From Flavobacterium zepuense (lineage in GTDB: Bacteria > Bacteroidota > Bacteroidia > Flavobacteriales > Flavobacteriaceae): DNA of 64,000 bases. A model generated the notes under the pieces. It was not told where the DNA came from, made no database searches, and saw only the letters and a list, made by a program, of their open reading frames with translations. This document shows, in pieces, positions 9,338 to 17,409 of the stretch. The position numbers and the translations under genes were made by a program. How positions within the stretch are numbered: the stretch's first letter is position 1; each line of letters starts with the position of its first letter. The stretch lies in assembly GCF_007097145.1 (NCBI RefSeq), contig NZ_VJVZ01000009.1:162361-226360 (forward strand), given 5' to 3'.

Positions 9338-10248
9338 TATAATGAATCTTCTATATAATTAATAATAGTGGCAGGCGGGGTTTTAAAATCAAACCACCTG
9401 GCACCTTCGGTACGCTTAAACCAGGTCATCTGGCGTTTGGCAAAGCGGCGGGTGTTCTTTTTAATTTCTTCGATGGCAAAATCAAGTGTAAAATCGCCGT
9501 CAAAATAGCTAAAAAGTTCCCTGTAGCCAACAGTTTGCAATGCATTCAGCTTTTTATGCGGATAGAGTTCGCGAGCCTCGTCAATTAGCCCCATACCCAC
9601 CATAATATCAACGCGCTGGTTAATACGGCTATACATGGTTTCGCGATCGGCTTCAAGCCCAATGACGATTGGGATAAAGGTGCGGCTGTTCTTTTTGATA
9701 TTCAGGAACGACGAATACGGCCTGCCGCTGCCAATGCAAACCTCCAGCGCACGCATCAACCGTTGCGGGTTATCTTTTGCTACGTTGTGGAAATGCATTG
9801 GGTCTAAACGCTCTAATTCCGACTGTAAATATGCAATTCCTTTCTCTTCAAAATCGGCTATAAGCTGTTGCCGTATGGCGGGGTCTACATCGGGGAAATC
9901 ATCAAAACCTTTTAAAACCGCATCAATATAAAGCCCCGATCCACCCACTAAAACCGCAAAGTTATTAGTGGTAAAAAGCTCGTTGAGTTTAGCAATGGCA
10001 TCACGCTCAAAATCGCCTACAGTATATTCATCAAAGATGGATATGTTCTGGATAAAATGGTGTTTAGCTGCCGCCATTTCATGGTTACTGGGTACAGCGG
10101 TACCAATAGCCATTTCTTTAAAAAACTGCCTGCTATCGGCCGATAGGATCTCGCAGTTAAAATGCTTTGCAATTTCTATAGCCATGGCGGTTTTGCCAAT
10201 GGCAGTTGGACCTATAACAGTAATAAGGTATTTGCGTTGGGTATCCAT
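9337..10248 (-). CDS. miaA: tRNA dimethylallyltransferase MiaA
   Basis: A 303-residue enzyme, normal length for the family. It transfers a dimethylallyl group to A37 of tRNAs reading codons that begin with U. The P-loop 'GPTAIGKT' is at residues 13-20. Also present are 'ILSADSRQ' and 'VGGSGLY', as well as the C-terminal 'RRFAKRQMTWF' motif. It sits inside a tight minus-strand operon: its ATG directly abuts the stop of the potassium channel gene, and its stop overlaps the thioesterase start. Confidence 0.95.
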   Translation of the reverse strand: MDTQRKYLITVIGPTAIGKTAMAIEIAKHFNCEILSADSRQFFKEMAIGTAVPSNHEMAAAKHHFIQNISIFDEYTVGDFERDAIAKLNELFTTNNFAVLVGGSGLYIDAVLKGFDDFPDVDPAIRQQLIADFEEKGIAYLQSELERLDPMHFHNVAKDNPQRLMRALEVCIGSGRPYSSFLNIKKNSRTFIPIVIGLEADRETMYSRINQRVDIMVGMGLIDEARELYPHKKLNALQTVGYRELFSYFDGDFTLDFAIEEIKKNTRRFAKRQMTWFKRTEGARWFDFKTPPATIINYIEDSL

Positions 10249-11091
10249 TTATTTAGAAAGGCTTGCGCCGCAGTTGTAGCAAAATTTAGCATCGTCACGG
10301 TGCTGGTTAGCACCACAATTAGGGCATGCCTGGGTATTTAAATGAGGTTTTTCATCGTTCATAAACTGTGCGGTTACAAGCCCTGTAGGCACTGCAATAA
10401 TACCGTAACCCATTATCATAATGATAACGCTTACCAGTTGCCCAAGCGGGGTAATAGGGGTAATATCGCCAAAGCCTACGGTAGTAAGGGTAACGATAGT
10501 CCAGTATATGCTGATGGGTATGCTTGTAAAGCCGCTTTCAGGGCCTTCTATCATATACATTAAGGTGCCCATAATAATGCAAAGCACCAAAACACTGAAT
10601 AAAAATACCGCGATTTTAACCTGGCTTTTGCGGAGTGCGTTAATTAACTGGTTACCTGCCCCTACAAAATGCGTTAGCTTTAATATCCTGAAAACACGCA
10701 ATAGTCGCACCGCCCTAACGGCAATAAGAAAGCCTGTACCCGGGAAAAGTAAGCCCACATATTTGGGTATGGTAGCCAGAAGATCTACAAAGCCGTAAAA
10801 ACTAAACACATATTTTAGGGGTTCGCGAACGGCTATCACACGGCCAATATATTCCAACGTAAAAAGTACGGTAATTATCCACTCAATCCATGCCAGTTGG
10901 CGCCCATATACAATTTTTATAGATGCCACACTCTCCAGCATTACCGCCACGATACTCAGCAGGATAACGCACAGCAGTATAATATCAAAAAGCTTACCCG
11001 CGCGGGTATCGGCCTCATAAATTACTGTGTGGAGTTTTTTACGGGTTTCTTCAGGTAGGAATCCGCTCTTTAAAATTTTAGGTTGCTGCAT
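10249..11091 (-). CDS. voltage-gated potassium channel-like ion transporter with C-terminal zinc ribbon
   Basis: A 280-residue inner-membrane protein. It has six hydrophobic segments, an S4-like helix with regularly spaced arginines ('RAVRLLRVFRILKL') and a pore loop with the potassium filter 'TTVGFGD' near residue 205. After the last membrane helix a short tail carries two CxxC pairs ('CPNCG' and 'CYNCG'), a zinc-ribbon pattern. It therefore probably forms a tetrameric K+ channel with a cytoplasmic metal-binding tail. It is the upstream member of an operon with miaA and the thioesterase, with zero spacing to miaA. Confidence 0.85.
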   Translation of the reverse strand: MQQPKILKSGFLPEETRKKLHTVIYEADTRAGKLFDIILLCVILLSIVAVMLESVASIKIVYGRQLAWIEWIITVLFTLEYIGRVIAVREPLKYVFSFYGFVDLLATIPKYVGLLFPGTGFLIAVRAVRLLRVFRILKLTHFVGAGNQLINALRKSQVKIAVFLFSVLVLCIIMGTLMYMIEGPESGFTSIPISIYWTIVTLTTVGFGDITPITPLGQLVSVIIMIMGYGIIAVPTGLVTAQFMNDEKPHLNTQACPNCGANQHRDDAKFCYNCGASLSK

Positions 11092-11113
11092 TATACCAAA
11101 AATACTAAATACG

Positions 11114-12478
11114 TTAGAAACGTACTATTTTTAAGGCTTTCTTTTTTCTCAGGAAGTCCTGGATTATCTTTTTAGTATCCTTATTATTTTCCATAGGCAC
11201 AATGATATTTTTAAGGATGTCTATTTTATTAACCTGGTAATTAAGGTTAAAAAACGCATAGCCTTTGTAAACGCCATTTTCTATAAGTACCGCGCTGCGT
11301 TCATCAATGGTGCGGCCACGGTCTATAATAACCATGCTTTGGTTGTAAAAACTGTTGGCAGCAATAAACTCGTTTACACGCAGGTTGTATTCTTCAGGCA
11401 TTTCGCGGCCCACGCAGGCACCGTTACAGCCATCCAGCTCCAGCGGAAAACACGCCTCTTTAGCCGAATCATCCATGCGATTTATTTTTTGGCACAGCCT
11501 GTATTTTTCTACAATTTTAAAAAGAGCGCTGCGCGCCTCTACAATACCCGGAAAAGAAATAATTTCTTTTTTACGGCCATCCGTTTTAAGCAGGTTAAGG
11601 GTAATGTAGCCATGCGGGTCTTTTTCCGGGTACATAGACCACGGTGCGGTATTTACCTTAAGAATGCGGTTGTACACAGGCTTATTAACTTTAAGTTCGT
11701 GGCATTCTTTAAGCAGGGCGATAAGCTCGCTGCCCGTTTCCTCGTAAGTTACGGTAAAAGCTTCGCGCTGAATGCGCTTGTTTTTTCTTGATGTACCCGT
11801 AAAATGCTGGTTAACACGTTTTTTTACGTTGCGGCTACGGCCCAGGAAAATAAGGTCGCCGTTTTCGTTATAAATGTAGTAAAGCCCTGTAACCGACGGA
11901 ATACCCTCAAGCAAATCCTGTAATTTGGGCGAAATGCCTTTTTTGGTTTCGCTCTTGATAAGGCTTTTTACGATCTCTTTCTCGGTATCTTTTTCTAATA
12001 ACAGTTTAAATAGCTGAACCGTTGCCAGTGCATCTCCGGTGGCGCGGTGCCTGTCGCTCATGGGTATGCCCAGTGCGCGAACGAGTTTGCCCAGGCTGTG
12101 CGATTTTTGTTCCGGCAGTAGCTTTTGAGACAGCTCTACCGTGCAAAGCGTTTGCTTTTCAAAATTGTAGCCCAGGTTCTTAAATTCGGTTTTAAGCACA
12201 CGGTAGTCAAACTGGGCGTTGTGTGCTACAATAATACAGCCTTCGGTAATCTCAATAATGCGCTTGGCCACCTCATGAAACTTAGGTGCGCTGCGCAGCA
12301 TGGCATTATTAATGCCGGTAAGTTTTACCACAAAGGGCTGTATGGGTTTTTCGGGGTTTACGAGGCTTATAAACTGGTCGGTAACCTCATGGCCGTCATA
12401 TTTGTAAATGGCAATCTCGGTTATTCCCTCTTCATTAAATTGTCCCCCCGTCGTTTCTATGTCAAGTATTGCGTACAA
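11114..12478 (-). CDS. DEDDh 3'-5' exonuclease fused to GIY-YIG nuclease
   Basis: A 454-residue nuclease. Residues 1-165 form a DnaQ/epsilon-type exonuclease with Asp6 and Glu8 in 'DIETTGG', the 'HNAQFD' motif and the late 'HRATGDA' His/Asp pair. A GIY-YIG domain follows (about 195-280: 'GLYYIY..GDLIFLGRS' and 'GSELIALLKE'), as in UvrC and Cho. The last 170 residues contain a UvrC-like cysteine-rich stretch (C..C..GCNGACVG). The start must be TTG at 12478, because an in-frame stop lies three codons upstream and the exonuclease domain begins at once. DNA repair or proofreading role is inferred. The gap to the channel gene is 22 bases. Confidence 0.88.
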   Translation of the reverse strand: MYAILDIETTGGQFNEEGITEIAIYKYDGHEVTDQFISLVNPEKPIQPFVVKLTGINNAMLRSAPKFHEVAKRIIEITEGCIIVAHNAQFDYRVLKTEFKNLGYNFEKQTLCTVELSQKLLPEQKSHSLGKLVRALGIPMSDRHRATGDALATVQLFKLLLEKDTEKEIVKSLIKSETKKGISPKLQDLLEGIPSVTGLYYIYNENGDLIFLGRSRNVKKRVNQHFTGTSRKNKRIQREAFTVTYEETGSELIALLKECHELKVNKPVYNRILKVNTAPWSMYPEKDPHGYITLNLLKTDGRKKEIISFPGIVEARSALFKIVEKYRLCQKINRMDDSAKEACFPLELDGCNGACVGREMPEEYNLRVNEFIAANSFYNQSMVIIDRGRTIDERSAVLIENGVYKGYAFFNLNYQVNKIDILKNIIVPMENNKDTKKIIQDFLRKKKALKIVRF

Positions 12479-12539
12479 AAAATTTTATTTGAGTTTGAAG
12501 GCATAAATATACGAAGTTCGTAAATCAAAACCATGTTTT

Positions 12540-13202
12540 TTATCGATGTCCAAAAATACTGCTGCCAATGCGCACCATCGTGCTTCCGCATTCAATGGCC
12601 AGCAGGTAATCGCCACTCATTCCCATGCTTAGGGTTGTCAGTTGTTGGTTGCCGGTTGTTGGCAGCTTCGCAAGATTATTAAAAACTGACTGCAAATACA
12701 TGAATTCTTTTCTAATCCGGGCCTCATCTTCGGTAAAAGTTGCCATACCCATAAGGCCGGTAACCTTAATGTTTTCCATAGCCTTAAATTCATCCGATGC
12801 TAACAGCTCGTTGAGTTCAGCTTCATCCAACCCAAATTTAGTATCTTCCTCTGCAATATGCATTTGCAATAAACAGTCAATAACCCTGCCGTTCTTTTTG
12901 GCCTGTTTGTTTATTTCGGCCAGTAGTTTAAGGCTGTCAACCCCATGCACCAATGTAACAAACGAAGCCATATACTTTACCTTATTGGTCTGCACATGGC
13001 CTATCATGTGCCACTCAATATCTGTAGGCATTTGCTCGTGCTTATCGGCCATTTCCTGTATCTTGTTCTCGCCAAAAATACGCTGGCCGGCGTTGTAAGC
13101 CTCCATCAAATCAGGCACAGGCCAGGTTTTGCTTACCGCTACAAGGGTAACGTGCTGGGGTAATGTGGCTTTTATTTTAGATAAGTTATTTTGTATTGAC
13201 AT
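12540..13202 (-). CDS. YggS/PROSC-family pyridoxal phosphate-binding protein
   Basis: A 220-residue single-domain PLP barrel protein of the PLPBP family, which helps to balance PLP and amino/keto acid pools. The PLP lysine lies in 'LVAVSKTWP' and the phosphate-binding end is 'STMVRIGSSIFG'. 'EWHMIGHVQTNKVKY' is another hallmark. Just before the 'LSMGMSGDY' motif there is an unusual low-complexity linker encoded by TTG-rich repeats (12632-12665), about the length of a small surface loop. ATG at 13202. Confidence 0.92.
   Translation of the reverse strand: MSIQNNLSKIKATLPQHVTLVAVSKTWPVPDLMEAYNAGQRIFGENKIQEMADKHEQMPTDIEWHMIGHVQTNKVKYMASFVTLVHGVDSLKLLAEINKQAKKNGRVIDCLLQMHIAEEDTKFGLDEAELNELLASDEFKAMENIKVTGLMGMATFTEDEARIRKEFMYLQSVFNNLAKLPTTGNQQLTTLSMGMSGDYLLAIECGSTMVRIGSSIFGHR
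12632..12665. repeat. TTG-rich simple repeat inside the yggS-like gene
   Basis: A run of degenerate 6-8 base units of the form GGTTGTT/GGTTGCC lies in the coding sequence and encodes the linker 'LPTTGNQQLTT'. Similar units are common between genes in flavobacteria; here the repeat is in frame. Confidence 0.55.
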
Positions 13203-13444
13203 GGTATAATTTTAATATTTTGCCATCAGTAAGTTGCAGGATGATGATTGTTCGAGAGCCTGTATAAACAACTCCCATACGCCAAAGATAATAGAACGCT
13301 AACCAAATGAAAACGATTTTTTAGATTAATCAGTAATTTTATCGTGGTTAATTGCGTATTTTGCAATGCTGTTTACAACAGGTAGGTAGTGGTGGGTTTT
13401 TACATGCCTTTATTGATTAATTACAATTACAAAATTTTATAAAA
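13203..13444. other. divergent intergenic region
   Basis: About 240 bases between the yggS-like gene and the second GH2 gene. I see no additional ORF, hairpin or strong promoter match; the region must hold both promoters. Confidence 0.4.
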
Positions 13445-15901
13445 ATGAAATTGGTGACCTTTAAGTTGCAGTTTTGCGTGCTATTTTTTTCTTTGATGCT
13501 GGTGTTAAGCGGATGTTCAACAACGTCCGATTCGGCTTCGCCGAGGCAAACCGTTACGTTGACAGACGGCTGGAAGTTTTCGAAAGAAGTTAAGGGCGAT
13601 GCCTTTGCAGCTAACTTTAACGATTCCAGCTGGGAAAAGGTGAGTGTGCCGCACGACTGGGCTATTTATGGCCCGTTTGATAAAAAATGGGACATGCAAA
13701 AAGTGGCCATCGTACAAAATGGTGAAAAGGAAGCTACCGAAAAAACCGGACGTACCGGAGCCCTGCCACACATAGGCACAGGCTGGTACCGCAAAACCTT
13801 TACCCTGCCCAAATTTACAGAGGGCAAAAAAGCACTCCTGGTTTTTGAAGGCGCCATGAGCGAGCCACAGGTATATTTAAACGGTAAAAAAGTTGGGCAA
13901 TGGGCGTATGGCTATGCCTATTTTTACATAGACATTAGCAAAGACCTGGTGGCAGGAGAGAACACGCTTGCTGTGCAACTTACCAACAGGGAGTATTCTT
14001 CGCGCTGGTACCCGGGTGCGGGTTTGTATCGCAAGGTAAATATTGTGGTTAAAAATCAGGAAAGTTTTGAGCAGTGGGCTACATATATTACTACGCCAAC
14101 GATTGCCAGTAATGCCGCAACTGTAAACATTAAAACAACAGCTTCAGGCAGCGGTATTTATTTGGTAACAAAAATACTCGATGCTACAGGTAGAGAGGTT
14201 GCTTCACACAAAAGCGATGCAGTAGATCAGGGCTTTGAGCAAAATTTAGTGGTTCCTGAACCTAAACTCTGGAGCCCTGAAACCCCCTATCTATATACTG
14301 CCGTTACACAACTGTATGCAGGCGATGTTTTAAAAGACGAAGAAACTATAAAATTCGGTATTCGTGAAATTAAATATGAACCGCAAAAGGGCTTTAGCCT
14401 TAACGGTAAAATAACAAAGTTTAAAGGAGTGTGCCTTCACCACGATCTTGGCCCGCTTGGGGCTGCGGTTAATAAGGCTGCATTGCGCAGGCAGCTTACC
14501 ATTTTAAAAGACCTGGGCTGTAACGCCATACGCAGTTCGCACAACATGCCTTCTATGGAGCAGCTGGAACTGGCCGATGAAATGGGCTTTATGTTCCTTG
14601 CCGAGAGTTTTGACGAATGGGCAAAGCCTAAAGTTGAGAACGGCTACCACCGTTTTTTTGAAGATTATGCCGAAAAAGATATTGTGAACCTGGTAAGGGC
14701 AACCCGCAACCACCCATGCATTGTGATGTGGAGCAGTGGTAACGAGGTACCCGACCAATATGGTGCCGAAGGCCTTACAAGGGCGAAATTTTTGCAGGAT
14801 GTTTTTCATAGGGAAGACCCTACACGCCCTGTAACTGTGGGTATGGATCAGGTAAAACAAACTATGGAGTCGGGCTTTGGGGCGTTGTTAGATGTACCGG
14901 GGCTTAACTACAGAGTACACCTTTATGAAGATGCTTACAAAGCGTTCCCGCAAGGGTTTATTTTAGGGTCTGAAACGGCATCTACAGTAAGCTCACGCGG
15001 TATTTATAAATTCCCTGTGGTTCAGGCTAAAGAAAAGCAATATAATGACCTGCAAACATCGTCTTACGACCTTGAGGCGTGCAGCTGGAGTAATGTACCC
15101 GATGAGGATTTTGTGTTACAGGATGATAAGCCGTGGGTTATAGGCGAGTTTGTATGGACGGGCTTTGATTATCTTGGCGAGCCAACCCCTTATGACGAAA
15201 AATGGCCGTCGCGCAGTTCGTATTTTGGAATGGTAGATCTTGCAGGCATCCCTAAAGACCGTTTTTACCTGTACAGGAGCCGTTGGAATACCAAAGACGA
15301 AACCCTACACATACTGCCACACTGGAACTGGGAAGGCCGCGAAGGGCAAACTACTCCGGTTTTTGTGTACACCAACTATGATAGTGCCGAACTTTTTGTA
15401 AACGGCAAAAGTATGGGCATCCAGAAAAAAAGCAAAGCCACACCACAAAACAGGTACCGCCTTATGTGGATGGACGTGAAATATGAGCCGGGGACCCTAA
15501 AGGTGGTTGCTTTTGATAAAAACGGCAAGCCTGTAGCCGAAGAAGAAATACACACTGCCGGAAAACCGCACCATTTGGTTTTAGACCCGGACAGGAAAAC
15601 CTTAACTGCCGATGGTGAGGATATCTCTTTTGTAACGGTAAGTGTGGTTGATGAAAAAGGCAATCCGTGCCCAACGGCTACCAACCAGTTGAACTTTAAA
15701 GTTAGCGGTGCCGGTACCTACAGGGCAGCCTGTAACGGCGATGCAACCTCGTTAGAGATCTTCCATAAGCCGACTATGAAGCTCTTTAGCGGTAAGTTGG
15801 TTGTTTTGGTACAGTCAGGCATAGAGTCGGGTGACATCCAATTAGAAGTTACTGGAAACGGTTTGGAGAAAGGCATGCTTAACCTTACTGCGAAGCAATA
15901 A
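13445..15901 (+). CDS. lipoprotein glycoside hydrolase family 2 beta-galactosidase
   Basis: An 818-residue GH2 enzyme. The lipobox 'LVLSGC' places the lipid-modified cysteine at residue 24, so the enzyme is anchored to a membrane. It follows the usual plan: jelly roll, Ig-like domain, barrel, then two C-terminal Ig-like domains. Glu434 in 'SSGNEV' is the likely acid/base and Glu510 in 'LGSETAS' the likely nucleophile. It is related to the GH2 protein at 3809 (shared 'WTGFDY.GEPTPY' and 'HWNWEG/HWNWQG') but shorter and clearly diverged. It is not next to other polysaccharide genes. Confidence 0.88.
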   Translation: MKLVTFKLQFCVLFFSLMLVLSGCSTTSDSASPRQTVTLTDGWKFSKEVKGDAFAANFNDSSWEKVSVPHDWAIYGPFDKKWDMQKVAIVQNGEKEATEKTGRTGALPHIGTGWYRKTFTLPKFTEGKKALLVFEGAMSEPQVYLNGKKVGQWAYGYAYFYIDISKDLVAGENTLAVQLTNREYSSRWYPGAGLYRKVNIVVKNQESFEQWATYITTPTIASNAATVNIKTTASGSGIYLVTKILDATGREVASHKSDAVDQGFEQNLVVPEPKLWSPETPYLYTAVTQLYAGDVLKDEETIKFGIREIKYEPQKGFSLNGKITKFKGVCLHHDLGPLGAAVNKAALRRQLTILKDLGCNAIRSSHNMPSMEQLELADEMGFMFLAESFDEWAKPKVENGYHRFFEDYAEKDIVNLVRATRNHPCIVMWSSGNEVPDQYGAEGLTRAKFLQDVFHREDPTRPVTVGMDQVKQTMESGFGALLDVPGLNYRVHLYEDAYKAFPQGFILGSETASTVSSRGIYKFPVVQAKEKQYNDLQTSSYDLEACSWSNVPDEDFVLQDDKPWVIGEFVWTGFDYLGEPTPYDEKWPSRSSYFGMVDLAGIPKDRFYLYRSRWNTKDETLHILPHWNWEGREGQTTPVFVYTNYDSAELFVNGKSMGIQKKSKATPQNRYRLMWMDVKYEPGTLKVVAFDKNGKPVAEEEIHTAGKPHHLVLDPDRKTLTADGEDISFVTVSVVDEKGNPCPTATNQLNFKVSGAGTYRAACNGDATSLEIFHKPTMKLFSGKLVVLVQSGIESGDIQLEVTGNGLEKGMLNLTAKQ

Positions 15902-15920
15902 CAAGATATGACGCCATAAA

Positions 15921-15955
15921 AAGAAAGCCGACTGTAAATAACAGTCGGCTTTCTT
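15921..15955. terminator. bidirectional terminator
   Basis: Fifteen-base perfect arms (15921-15935 and 15941-15955) with a five-base AT loop and T-rich ends on both sides separate the convergent GH2 and DUF1015 genes. Confidence 0.88.
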
Positions 15956-15969
15956 TTTATATATGAACT

Positions 15970-15992
15970 TTAAACTCTTAACTCACAACTCA
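15970..15992. repeat. AACTC-type simple repeat at the 3' end of the DUF1015 gene
   Basis: Plus-strand units AACTCTT, AACTCAC and AACTCAT follow each other across the stop codon of the DUF1015 gene. It is the inverted counterpart of the copy at 17210-17240. Confidence 0.6.
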
Positions 15993-17197
15993 TAAACCAC
16001 CAGCCCGCTCCTGAATTTAGGCTCAATATAAGTGCTTTTTGGCGGCATGATAAGGTTGTTATCAGCCAGTTGCTTAATCTCGTTAATACTGGCAGGAAAC
16101 AGCATAAAACCAACCTGATACTCGCCGTTATCTATCAGTTCTTTAATGATGGTAATAGGTTTGTTGCCGGGTATGTATTCTATACGCTCATCATTTCGTA
16201 AATCGCTGATACCTAAAAGCGGGTGTAGTACTTTTTCGTATAATATCTGGGCATCCAATGCCTCTAAAACCGAATCAAACTCGGTATTCTTTAACTGCAG
16301 GGCGTAAAATTCGCCACGCAGGTACATCCCAAAGCTGAATTTTTCTTCGGGTTTCCAAAGTTCCAGGTGCTTATTGGTAACTGTAAAATCTTTAGATAAT
16401 GCTTTTAAAAATTGCTCTTTAGTAAGCCCGTTAAGGTCGTGAATAATGCGGTTGTACTCGTATATCTTCAGGTCGGTCTCGGCAATTAAAAAACTCATAA
16501 AGTAGTTGAGGTTGCCGTTACCGGAAGCCTTATCCTGCTCGTACAATAACTCTGATGATGCCGACCTGTGGTGCCCATCGGCAATATAAAGGCTCTCTAT
16601 GCCTTCAAACTGCTGTTGCAGCCACTGTATCTCGGCTTCGTCTTTAACGCGCCACAGCGTGTGTTTATCGCGGTTAAGCGACGAAAATAAGTACAGCGGA
16701 CGCTTTTGCTTGCGGTGGTGTATCCACTGTTGCAGTTCGGGTTTTTCGGGGTAGGTAATAAGCACCGGCTCGGTATTAAAGCCCGTTTGATGCAGGTAAT
16801 CTTTAAAATACTCTACACGGTAGGGCAGGGTATCTTCGTGTTTTTTAATCACGTTGTTTTGGTAATCTTCTATAGAGGTACCTGCAATGATACCGGTAAA
16901 AACCCTGTTTTTACTCTGAATTTCGTATAGGTAAAATACAGCGCCGGCCTCCTGCTTAAGCACCTGCTCATCTTTAAACTCCTGGTATTTGGTGTGAACC
17001 GACTTAAACCTTGTTTCTGCCGAAGCTTTTTGCTGGTTGATGTATGCCGGTTTTAAAATGTGTAAAAACGAGAATGGGTTATAGTCCAGTTGCGAGGCCA
17101 GTTCGGCAGGGCTGTACTCATCATAAGAGCGTGATGTAACCAGGCTTACTTTATCGCGTGCCGGGCGAACTGCTTTAAAAGGGACTATTTTTGCCAA
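15983..17197 (-). CDS. DUF1015 family protein
   Basis: A 404-residue protein of the DUF1015 family, whose function is unknown. In many bacteria it lies close to serC/serA. I see the family start 'LAKIVPFKAVRPARDKV', a central 'SLYIADGHHRSASSE' motif and no membrane segment. I place the start at TTG 17197, where family homology begins. The open frame continues to an ATG at 17290, but those extra 31 codons are encoded by dispersed repeats (a GAGTT repeat and the hairpin at 17263-17337) and should not be counted. The stop codon itself lies inside another GAGTT-type repeat copy. Confidence 0.8.
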   Translation of the reverse strand: MAKIVPFKAVRPARDKVSLVTSRSYDEYSPAELASQLDYNPFSFLHILKPAYINQQKASAETRFKSVHTKYQEFKDEQVLKQEAGAVFYLYEIQSKNRVFTGIIAGTSIEDYQNNVIKKHEDTLPYRVEYFKDYLHQTGFNTEPVLITYPEKPELQQWIHHRKQKRPLYLFSSLNRDKHTLWRVKDEAEIQWLQQQFEGIESLYIADGHHRSASSELLYEQDKASGNGNLNYFMSFLIAETDLKIYEYNRIIHDLNGLTKEQFLKALSKDFTVTNKHLELWKPEEKFSFGMYLRGEFYALQLKNTEFDSVLEALDAQILYEKVLHPLLGISDLRNDERIEYIPGNKPITIIKELIDNGEYQVGFMLFPASINEIKQLADNNLIMPPKSTYIEPKFRSGLVVYEL

Positions 17198-17204
17198 GGT
17201 TTGT

Positions 17205-17241
17205 TTAGGGTTTAGGGTTAAGAGTTGAGAGTTTTGAGTTA
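17205..17241. repeat. GGGTTTA/GAGTT-type simple repeat upstream of DUF1015
   Basis: Units of seven to eight bases (TTTAGGG, TTAAGAG, TTGAGAG, TTTTGAG) lie directly before the TTG start of the DUF1015 gene. They are open in the same frame, which explains the falsely long ORF. Confidence 0.6.
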
Positions 17242-17262
17242 CGGATTGCGTAAAATGTTGTC

Positions 17263-17337
17263 CCATTTCGACCATAGGGAGAAATCTCAAAATAAATAAG
17301 AAGATTTCTCCACTACGTTACACTTCGGTCGAAATGG
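17263..17337. repeat. dispersed two-tier palindromic repeat
   Basis: Outer arms 17263-17273 and 17327-17337 (CCATTTCGACC/GGTCGAAATGG) and inner arms 17278-17287 and 17302-17311 (GGAGAAATCT/AGATTTCTCC) are perfect. The flavour matches a dispersed repeat family common in flavobacterial genomes. A second small palindrome (CCTGCC..GGCAGG) follows at about 17383-17402. Confidence 0.72.
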
Positions 17338-17409
17338 AAAAACTGCCTGCTATTAGGGTCAATCTGCTAACTGCGACTGCGACCTGCCTACCGGCAGGCA
17401 GGCTGAAAA

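Noticed and set aside
11339..11791. Antisense ORF of 150 codons inside the exonuclease gene
   Set aside because: It is a shadow of a well-supported gene and shows no family features.
17198..17290. N-terminal extension of the DUF1015 ORF to ATG 17290
   Set aside because: It is encoded by two dispersed repeats, and family similarity starts at TTG 17197.
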